From positions 1-35,175 of IMG/VR virus record IMGVR_UViG_3300005289_000603: DNA of 35,175 bases; one strand, given 5' to 3'. This document shows, piece after piece, positions 29,033-35,175 of this stretch. Both the position numbers and the translations under genes were made by a program. Source of the stretch: a virus. Every line of letters starts with the position of its first letter. Position 1 is the stretch's first letter. The notes under the pieces were generated by a model. The model did not search any database. It was not told where the DNA came from and worked only from the letters and a program-made list of their open reading frames with translations.

Positions 29033-29416
29033 ATGAAAGGATTATTAGAAATAGAAATAGCAGGTAAGAAAACCAGTGCTCAATTCGGAATGTATGCTAT
29101 CAAGCTTTTAACAGAAAAAAGAGGCATAACATTAAACGACCTATCAGAACTATTCACAGGTGTAGACACTGATCCAGTAAAGAGTTTTGATTTAATGGTG
29201 GATTTGCTTTATGCAGGTATATCTAACTTCAATTTGATTCATGGGGATCATGAAGTAGTAAACTACTTCATGTTATATCAAAATTTTGGATCAGTTGATA
29301 AAAGCGAATACGAGAAAATCTTTAAGGCATTCCTTGAAACTCAGATTTCTGGTCAAGCATTATCTGCATCCAACGATGAGATGGACAAAGAACCCACTGA
29401 TAAAAAAAAAGTCTAA
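29033..29416 (+). CDS. Tail assembly chaperone, short form (gpG-like)
   Basis: 127 residues. Helical protein of the size and position of lambda gpG-type chaperones, between tail tube and tape measure. Features: GLLEIEIAGKKTSAQFGMYAIKLL at the start, a helical middle (VKSFDLMVDLLYAGI), and an acidic, Lys-ending tail. It has one of the few clear Shine-Dalgarno sequences here (AGGAGAG, about 8 bases before the ATG). The gene ends AAA AAA AAA GTC TAA: nine A (29402-29410) just before the stop make a strong -1 slippery site leading into the next frame. Confidence 0.75.
   Translation: MKGLLEIEIAGKKTSAQFGMYAIKLLTEKRGITLNDLSELFTGVDTDPVKSFDLMVDLLYAGISNFNLIHGDHEVVNYFMLYQNFGSVDKSEYEKIFKAFLETQISGQALSASNDEMDKEPTDKKKV
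29402..29416 (+). promoter_or_regulatory. Probable -1 ribosomal frameshift site
   Basis: Nine A (29402-29410) include the heptamer A AAA AAA in the correct phase, two codons before the TAA at 29414. Slipping back one base reads AGT CTA ATG and continues in the frame of 29416-29718, giving a gpG-T-like fusion. The stop and the next ATG also overlap (TAATG), so simple coupling is an alternative. Confidence 0.6.
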
Positions 29417-29718
29417 TGTTTGATGAGTTGCAAGGTATGGCTATTGGGGAAATAGGTTTAGGATTAAATGACTTTTACTCACTAACCTACAACGAATACC
29501 ATTTCATAGCAAAAGCATATATGTTGAAGGATGAAAGAGAATGGTTAAGAACCAGAATGCTTGCATCATTGCTCATAAACGTACAAATGCCAAAAGATAA
29601 GCATATCACACCTGAGCAACTATTTGCTTTACCAAGTGATAGTCTTATTAAAAAGAAAAAGCCCACCCCAACACGTGAAGAATTTGATCGTGCGGTGGCT
29701 CGATACCGAAAGGAATAA
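29416..29718 (+). CDS. Tail assembly chaperone extension (gpT-like)
   Basis: 100 residues, helical, with a Phe/Tyr-rich start (LNDFYSLTYNEYHFIAKAYML) and a very basic end (KKKKPTPTREEFDRAVARY). This position and a Tyr-rich opening suit the T domain of gpG/gpGT pairs, which binds the tail tube and the tape measure during assembly. It can be read alone from the ATG at 29416 (TAATG overlap) or as a frameshift fusion with the previous gene. It is followed by two hairpins, the second a terminator. Confidence 0.7.
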   Translation: MFDELQGMAIGEIGLGLNDFYSLTYNEYHFIAKAYMLKDEREWLRTRMLASLLINVQMPKDKHITPEQLFALPSDSLIKKKKPTPTREEFDRAVARYRKE

Positions 29719-29742
29719 ACAGGATTTCAATCCTGATTGAAG

Positions 29743-29775
29743 CCCCTTAGCCTTAAACAGTTTAAGGGGTTTTTT
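29743..29775 (+). terminator. Rho-independent terminator before tape measure gene
   Basis: CCCCTTA (29743-29749) and TAAGGGG (29763-29769), with inner arms AAAC and GTTT, followed by T6 (29770-29775). A smaller hairpin, CAGGAT-TTCA-ATCCTG, stands just upstream (29720-29735). Transcription must partly read through or restart before 29789, since no CTATTTAT motif is present there. Confidence 0.8.
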
Positions 29776-29788
29776 AATACCAATACAA

Positions 29789-32266
29789 TTGGCTAACGAA
29801 CATTTAAATTACGTATTTGGCGCTGATATCAGTGGATTCCAAAATGCCATTAAATCAGTTGAAGCAAGTTTAAAATCTACTGGTCAAAAGCTAAAAGATA
29901 TAGGTGGTGACCTATCAACCTATGTTTCTTTACCATTAGCTGCTTTAGGTGGCGCTGCAATTAAAGCATTTGGAGATATCCAATCATTAAAGAATGGATT
30001 AACAGCAGTTACTGGATCTGCAAAAGAGACTGAAAAACAATTTGGGAGATTAGTTGAATTAGCCAAACTACCTGGGCTTGGATTAAAGGAAGTAACTAAA
30101 GGAAGCATCAATCTACAGGTAATAGGTTTTAGTGCAGAAAAAGCCGAAAAGGCAATTAAGGCATTCGGTAATGCAGTTGCAACGGTCGGTGGCGGTCGTG
30201 ATGAATTTCAACGCGCGACATATGGTTTAGCTCAATTAGCAAATACAGATTTCCCATTAGGTGAGGATTTGAACATCATCAAAGATGCAATTCCACAGGT
30301 TACGCCATTACTAAAAGAAGCATTCGGAACAGCTAGATCGGACGATTTGAAGACATTAGGTGTCACTTCTGCACAAGTTGTTGATACTATTGTTAGTGGC
30401 TTAAGTAAGCTACCACCAGTTACAGGTGGTGTTAATGCTGCCTTTGAAAATTTAAAAGATGGTGTATTCACTAACCTTGCGGAAATAGGTGAAATCATAA
30501 ATAAGAACTTGGATATCGCTGCTTTAAGTGATAAGATAGTTGATGGTATATCTTCAATTACCCAATGGTTTAAATCCTTAAGTCCAGAAATTCAAAAAGC
30601 AACCTTAATATTTGGAGGTCTAGCAATCGTAATTCCACCAATTTTAGTTGGTCTAGGTGTTTTAATAGGCACAGTTATACCTGCTTTAATGGCGGGATTT
30701 GCTGCGGTATTATCTCCAATAGGTTTAGTTGTAGCTGCAATTGCAGGTGCTGCCTATGTAATAATTGATAATTGGGATGCTGTTAAGGCATATTTTACTA
30801 ATGGTGAAGGTTCTAAATTTTGGGAATCAATTAAATCATATGCTACTGATTTATGGGAATCTCTTAAATCCATTTTCAATTCGATAAAATCATTTGCTAT
30901 TACCATATGGAAAAACTTTGGTGATAACATTATATCAATTGTAGGTACAGCATTTAAGCTACTTCAAGATATCATAACAACTGTTTTAGGTGTTATTTCC
31001 AATGTATTTAAAGTATTCTCATCAGTATTGAAAGGTGATTGGTCAGGTGCATGGGAAGGCTTAAAAGGTATTACTAGTGCATTGTGGAATGGTATCACTA
31101 ATATCATTAAAGCTTATGTCAAACAGGTTGCTAATGTCTTAAGTACATTCTTTAAGGCAATAGGGGCTGATTCAATTGCCAATTCACTATCTGGATTTAG
31201 TAATGGACTGGATAAGTTTTTTAATAAAATTCAAACCCCTATCAAAGCTGCCACAAAATCAGTTAAAGATTTCAAAAAAGAATTGGTGGGTGTTGATGAT
31301 TCAACCACTTCAACCAAAAAAACAGAAACTAAAACTACTGCTAAAACTGATAATAAAATCAAAGAAAAGATTGCAGATGTCTACAAAGATTTAGAAATAG
31401 GTTTAAAACAGATAGATCAATTGTTTGGTGCTTCATTCGATGAGAAATCAAAGAAAAGAATTGATGAGTATCAACAAGCTATTAACGGATTGATTAAAAA
31501 TGGCGTTGACCCATTATCAGCAAGTATTAAAAAATTGCAGGCTCTTCAACAAGCTAATCAACAATTGGCAGCTCCAAAGCTTACCAAAATTGATAATAAG
31601 GAAGTCAAAACAATTGACCTAAAAATCAAAATACCTAGAGCAGAAATGAGTCAGGAATTGAAAGATTCTTTAGTAGAAGCTCAACAATTCAATGATCAAT
31701 ATAAATCAATTATAGGTAATGGTCTAGCCACTGGTATAGGTGGTGCATTTAGTGCAATAGGTGAAGCATTTGCCTCTGGTGGAAATGTTATTGAATCATT
31801 TGGTACATCAATTTTAAAGTCATTCGGTTCGTTTCTCGGTTCATTTGGTGATTTGTTAATCAATTATGGTACAGCAGCAGTACTAAAAGGGAAACTTGAC
31901 GCTGCGATACTAATTCCTGGAGCAGGTATTATTGCAGGTGGTGCAGCTATAGCAGCAGGGATTGCATTAAAGATAGCCGCAGGTGCATTCAGTTCGATAG
32001 GCGCTAAAGGTGGTACTCAAAATAATGATGGTCGCACAGCATTCGCAAAAGGTGGTATAGTTTCAAGTCCTACCAATGCTGTTTTTGGGGAATATCCATC
32101 AGCAGGAAGGGGGAACCCCGAAGTTGTAACCCCATTAAATAGCCTTAAAGGTATGCTTTCAGATATGGGTGGTATAGGTAATCTTTCAGGAGAATTCATT
32201 GTCAGGGGTGATACACTCGTTGCTGTACTAAATAACTATGACAAAAGACAAAACCGAACTAACTAA
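29789..32266 (+). CDS. Tail tape measure protein
   Basis: 825 residues. It sets tail length and leaves the tail during DNA entry. The N-terminal part has the tape-measure pattern (YVFGADISGFQNAIKSVEAS; LPLAALGGAAIKAFGDI; LNIIKDAIPQVTPLLKEAFG). Strongly hydrophobic helices lie around 268-325. The middle is helical and coiled, with a Thr/Lys-rich linker near 510, more hydrophobic Gly/Ala helices around 650-740, and the C-terminus ends with the frequent KGGIVSSPTNAVFGE and NPEVVTPLNSL. The start is TTG at 29789: no ATG exists before residue 300. A terminator sits directly upstream. Confidence 0.93.
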   Translation: MANEHLNYVFGADISGFQNAIKSVEASLKSTGQKLKDIGGDLSTYVSLPLAALGGAAIKAFGDIQSLKNGLTAVTGSAKETEKQFGRLVELAKLPGLGLKEVTKGSINLQVIGFSAEKAEKAIKAFGNAVATVGGGRDEFQRATYGLAQLANTDFPLGEDLNIIKDAIPQVTPLLKEAFGTARSDDLKTLGVTSAQVVDTIVSGLSKLPPVTGGVNAAFENLKDGVFTNLAEIGEIINKNLDIAALSDKIVDGISSITQWFKSLSPEIQKATLIFGGLAIVIPPILVGLGVLIGTVIPALMAGFAAVLSPIGLVVAAIAGAAYVIIDNWDAVKAYFTNGEGSKFWESIKSYATDLWESLKSIFNSIKSFAITIWKNFGDNIISIVGTAFKLLQDIITTVLGVISNVFKVFSSVLKGDWSGAWEGLKGITSALWNGITNIIKAYVKQVANVLSTFFKAIGADSIANSLSGFSNGLDKFFNKIQTPIKAATKSVKDFKKELVGVDDSTTSTKKTETKTTAKTDNKIKEKIADVYKDLEIGLKQIDQLFGASFDEKSKKRIDEYQQAINGLIKNGVDPLSASIKKLQALQQANQQLAAPKLTKIDNKEVKTIDLKIKIPRAEMSQELKDSLVEAQQFNDQYKSIIGNGLATGIGGAFSAIGEAFASGGNVIESFGTSILKSFGSFLGSFGDLLINYGTAAVLKGKLDAAILIPGAGIIAGGAAIAAGIALKIAAGAFSSIGAKGGTQNNDGRTAFAKGGIVSSPTNAVFGEYPSAGRGNPEVVTPLNSLKGMLSDMGGIGNLSGEFIVRGDTLVAVLNNYDKRQNRTN

Positions 32267-34269
32267 TGGCATACGGTATAAAATATAAATGCTCATTTAG
32301 TAGCATGAAAGGATTAAACTACAAGGTTTACATCCTTCAAAAAGATTATAACAGTGCTGTATATGATTTGCGTATGGGTGGAAATCCTGTACAAATCAAT
32401 TATACATCTAATAGTGAGAATAAATTTGAAATCATTAGAGGCTCTGAATGTATTCTAAACTTTTTTTCTGAATATGATGGACAATTCACAGAGATAATGA
32501 TAGCAGATAAGAACCAATTTATGGTTCAGGTTATGCTAAATGATGTTCTGCATTGGCAAGGTTACGTTATCCAAGACAACTATAATGAACCATTTGCAGC
32601 AGCTCCGTATATGGTTTCATTAAGAGCAACAGATGGATTAGGTGATTTGAAATTTCATGATTACGCTAAGGAAAACGGGACTATCTATCTAAGTGATGTG
32701 ACATTCTCTGATGTTATTTTGAATTGTTTAGGACGTTTAAAAAATGGAACTAAGCTAATTACATCAAATGATGTGTTTGAAAGTAGAATGAGCAGGTTGA
32801 ATGCTTCATCAGAAGCATTTAACATGGTAACTATTAATCCTTTTATTTTCTTGAAAAATGAACTGACTGCAAAGAAATGTGATGAGGTATTGAAAATGGT
32901 TTTGGAGTTATTCCAATGTTATATTTACTATAAAAAAGGTGCTTATTACATTGAAAGAATCAATTACAAAGTATCCAATGTTTTAACCAGAAGAACATAT
33001 GATATTGATTTCAACGATGAACAAAGTATCGCAAATGTTGTTTCAACTGAAAATATCAGAGGTCAAATTTCAAAAAATGGTAATCTTAGTTTCATTAATG
33101 GTGATCATAGTTCAACATATTCACCTGCATATAATAGGGTTGAAACTAGCAGTGATGTGATTGATCCTAAGAATCTAATTGCGAATAATTATTTCAGGTT
33201 TTGGAATGATACAACAGTTATTCCTTTCAATTGGGTTAAATCTGGTGCTCTTAATATTGAAGAGAAAAAGTATCCACGATATGGAAGTGCTTTGCAGATC
33301 AATACAACGGTTGCGGATAATGCTGTTAGTTTATCTACAAATTGTCTAAAACCCATTAAGACATCATTCCAAGGCACAATTACACCAACTGATAAGTTAA
33401 ATATCAAGATGGCTACAATGGGCAATGTTCGCTTTATGGTAAAAGCGACTACAGCTACAAAGAATTACTATATGAACTGTAGCGGATATACAGTAAACAA
33501 TGCAGATGGGTGGGGTGAAGTGAAATATGATGCTTGGTTTACTGAGACACCATCATTTTGCAAAGTTAAACAGGCATCATTCAACAGGCAACCTGATCCA
33601 GTGGATGGTTCGTTCTATGTTACTGATCTATCAGCTACTATACCATATATGACCACTGATTTGGATATTTCAATTTTACCTTCATTCGTTGATGAGTATA
33701 ATGACCCTTGCATTATCAGGGAGTTTACGCCAACAGCTACAGCAGGAGCTGAATCAAGAAATACAGGGGATAACTATTCAATTGTAAGTAATAAAGCAGT
33801 AAGGGAAAGTTACGATGACTATGCACCTGTATTAGGTGAGTTCAATACCATAGGTTCAACCAATCAATTACTGTTAATTTCTGCCACAGGAAAATCGGTT
33901 ACAAATACTTGGTACAGAGATGGAAAAACCGAAAGTAAAGCATTATTTGAAATTGCTGTTCGATCTATATTGAATCAGTACAGGGATTCATATAGGCTGT
34001 TTTCAGGTAGTTTTTATGGCGAGTTTGATTATGGGAAGGTTTACGAAATAGAGACGCTTACAGGGCTTCATATGCCTTATAAATGCAATTCAGATTTAAA
34101 ATCTGATAAACACAGTGTATCATTTTTTGAACTATTAAATGATGCTGATGATTCAGCAGATAAATACACCAGATATGTAAATTATAAAGATGGTGATTAT
34201 GTTGTTCGCAGTAATGTGGTGAACAATGGCCGTAACGGAACAGGTACGGGTAGAAGAGGTAGAGGTTAA
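32266..34269 (+). CDS. Tail hub/baseplate-like protein
   Basis: 667 residues, coupled to the tape measure gene by TAATG. Begins YGIKYKCSFSSMKGLNYKVYI and continues with strands and loops (NPVQINYTSNSENKFEIIRGSE; VMLNDVLHWQGYVIQDNYNEP), a pattern I associate with large tail proteins of Bacteroidota siphophages. The central and C-terminal parts are beta-rich, and the last 20 residues are Gly/Arg-rich (NNGRNGTGTGRRGRG). Position after the tape measure fits a distal tail or hub protein. I cannot place it in a defined family, so the role is inferred from order. Confidence 0.7.
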   Translation: MAYGIKYKCSFSSMKGLNYKVYILQKDYNSAVYDLRMGGNPVQINYTSNSENKFEIIRGSECILNFFSEYDGQFTEIMIADKNQFMVQVMLNDVLHWQGYVIQDNYNEPFAAAPYMVSLRATDGLGDLKFHDYAKENGTIYLSDVTFSDVILNCLGRLKNGTKLITSNDVFESRMSRLNASSEAFNMVTINPFIFLKNELTAKKCDEVLKMVLELFQCYIYYKKGAYYIERINYKVSNVLTRRTYDIDFNDEQSIANVVSTENIRGQISKNGNLSFINGDHSSTYSPAYNRVETSSDVIDPKNLIANNYFRFWNDTTVIPFNWVKSGALNIEEKKYPRYGSALQINTTVADNAVSLSTNCLKPIKTSFQGTITPTDKLNIKMATMGNVRFMVKATTATKNYYMNCSGYTVNNADGWGEVKYDAWFTETPSFCKVKQASFNRQPDPVDGSFYVTDLSATIPYMTTDLDISILPSFVDEYNDPCIIREFTPTATAGAESRNTGDNYSIVSNKAVRESYDDYAPVLGEFNTIGSTNQLLLISATGKSVTNTWYRDGKTESKALFEIAVRSILNQYRDSYRLFSGSFYGEFDYGKVYEIETLTGLHMPYKCNSDLKSDKHSVSFFELLNDADDSADKYTRYVNYKDGDYVVRSNVVNNGRNGTGTGRRGRG

Positions 34270-34273
34270 TCAA

Positions 34274-34726
34274 GTGAGAAATATAAAATATATTATAGTA
34301 CACTGTACAGCAGGTAATCAAAATCAGACTGTTGCAGATTTAATGAAATGGTGGAAAGAGGGGATGGGATGGAAGAAAGTTGGCTATCATAAGGTAATCA
34401 CTAAAGATGGTGTTGTTCATACATTGGTTGATGATTCTGTTATTACAAATGGGGTAGCAGGTTATAACTCAAATGCAGTTCACGTTTCCTATTGTGGTGG
34501 CGTTGATTCTAAAGGAAGACCACTAGATAACCGTACTCATGCACAAAAAGTGTCATTAAGTAAGGTTGTAAAGGAATGGCATAAGCTATATCCAAATGCA
34601 AAGATTAAAGGGCACAGAGATTTTTCGCCAGACAAAAATGGCGATGGTAAGATCACTTATGATGAATATATCAAATCATGCCCTGCATTCGAGGTATCAG
34701 AGTGGTTGAAGGAGATTGAATTATAA
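34274..34726 (+). CDS. N-acetylmuramoyl-L-alanine amidase (endolysin) with EF-hand loop
   Basis: 150 residues, Amidase_2/T7-lysozyme type. It cuts the bond between muramic acid and L-Ala of peptidoglycan. Zinc ligands are H10 (YIIVHCTAG), H114 (KGHRDFS) and C136 (KSCPAF); Y38-H39 match the catalytic Tyr region. Residues 120-131 (DKNGDGKITYDE) form a complete EF-hand calcium loop inserted between the last two ligands, a variation I have seen in Bacteroidota phage amidases. It has no signal peptide, so it depends on the holin. I start it at GTG 34274, four bases after the preceding stop; an upstream ATG (34226) would overlap that gene by 44 bases. Confidence 0.9.
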   Translation: MRNIKYIIVHCTAGNQNQTVADLMKWWKEGMGWKKVGYHKVITKDGVVHTLVDDSVITNGVAGYNSNAVHVSYCGGVDSKGRPLDNRTHAQKVSLSKVVKEWHKLYPNAKIKGHRDFSPDKNGDGKITYDEYIKSCPAFEVSEWLKEIEL

Positions 34727-35175
34727 TGTTAGAGCATTTTTTTAGTTTGAAACTATGGTTTTTGAAATTGTTAACCTTGTTTTTCGTGTTTTTTGAGCCT
34801 GCAACAGAATCTGCTTTCCTTTTACTTTTTTTAATCATTGTTGATGCTATTACTAGCATTTGGATCAAAATTAAGGGTAGCGAAAAGATTAATGTGAAAA
34901 CATTCCTGATTAAGTTGATGCAGGATATTACGTTGTTTTTCCTGTATATCCTGACTATCCATTATTTTCAAGTTTCATTTTTAAAGCAAACGTTTTTTGC
35001 TTTTCAATTATTAGCCTCAATTCCAATAATAGCTTTGCTTTCTCAGATAATCGTCAATATAGAATCATTGACAGGGATTGCTATAGCAACCAAAGCTAAA
35101 GAAGTATTGAATAGCGTTTTTAATGCTATTACAAAGAAGTCAGGTATTAAATCAGATGAGAAAGAAGGGGAATAA
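34726..35175 (+). CDS. Phage holin
   Basis: 149 residues with three to four hydrophobic segments (about 8-23, 29-47, 67-85, 89-108), a polar, charged C-terminal tail (KKSGIKSDEKEGE) and a pattern like the phage_holin_4_1 / toxin-secretion holin group (LLFLIIVDAITSIWIKIKG). It would permeabilise the inner membrane and release the amidase. The ATG overlaps the amidase stop as TAATG. Its stop codon is the end of the window. It lacks an obvious partner spanin downstream within view. Confidence 0.85.
   Translation: MLEHFFSLKLWFLKLLTLFFVFFEPATESAFLLLFLIIVDAITSIWIKIKGSEKINVKTFLIKLMQDITLFFLYILTIHYFQVSFLKQTFFAFQLLASIPIIALLSQIIVNIESLTGIAIATKAKEVLNSVFNAITKKSGIKSDEKEGE

Noticed and set aside
34226-34273. 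N-terminal extension of the amidase from the ATG at 34226
   Set aside because: It would overlap the preceding gene by 44 bases and add a low-complexity Val/Glu stretch before a complete amidase domain; GTG 34274 fits better.
1-35175. tRNA genes, rRNA, CRISPR arrays and insertion sequences
   Set aside because: I found no T-arm plus acceptor pattern, no regularly spaced repeats with unique spacers and no transposase. A covariance-model search would be the decisive check for tRNAs.
1-35175. attL/attR direct repeats at the window edges
   Set aside because: The window starts on an ATG and ends on a stop codon, so flanking att sequences are not included; no long direct repeat between the two ends was seen.

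Overview
The window reads as an almost complete temperate siphophage (a prophage or the linearised genome of one) of a Bacteroidota host, most likely a Sphingobacteriia-type bacterium. Four things point to this host. The DNA is AT-rich. Almost all genes lack a Shine-Dalgarno sequence and have A-rich leaders instead. TAnnTTTG-type -7 boxes occur upstream of some genes. The integrase has a Lys where the box II Arg normally sits, as I recall from Bacteroidetes mobile-element integrases. The host assignment is inference; no host gene is visible. The window starts exactly on the integrase ATG and ends on the holin stop codon, so attachment sites, if any, lie outside it.

Left (early/lysogeny) part, 1-11547. 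A tyrosine integrase (1-1359) is followed by leftward small genes (1334-2647), then a 700-bp control region. Next is a cluster of tiny membrane-protein genes (3348-4192), flanked by two copies of a 27-bp dyad, and a lipoprotein gene. A 350-bp array of nested inverted repeats built on GTGGAGA (4831-5178) lies upstream of a gene for a winged-helix-like protein (5437-6378) and is a candidate replication origin or partition site. An XRE repressor (6532-6762) has an 18-bp perfect palindromic operator beside it. Secreted and membrane proteins follow, then a putative PD-(D/E)XK nuclease, a protein resembling DnaA domain IV, and a leftward block ending in a good terminator. No polymerase, primase or helicase is recognisable, so replication probably relies on the host machinery, recruited by initiator-like proteins.

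Right (late) part, 11700-35175. The order is that of an HK97-type siphophage: small and large terminase, portal, MuF-type head protein with a C-terminal HEYGH metallopeptidase domain, prohead protease, major capsid protein, gp6-like connector, head closure protein, two surface/receptor proteins (one FN3-like with 88-residue repeats, one a polysaccharide deacetylase), HK97-gp10-like protein and tail terminator. Then come a 1077-residue tail-tube/fibre fusion, the true tail tube, two tail chaperones joined by a probable -1 frameshift, tape measure, tail hub-like protein, amidase and holin. Two leftward inserts (16776-17938 and 23563-23862) interrupt this programme and look like accessory 'moron' cargo.

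Regulation visible in the sequence: an octamer CTATTTAT stands before seven rightward gene blocks. Two copies share a second, 22-bp upstream element at identical spacing, which suggests a phage-specific late promoter. Terminator hairpins follow the capsid gene, the tail chaperones, a small membrane gene and the leftward block. Several key genes start with GTG or TTG.
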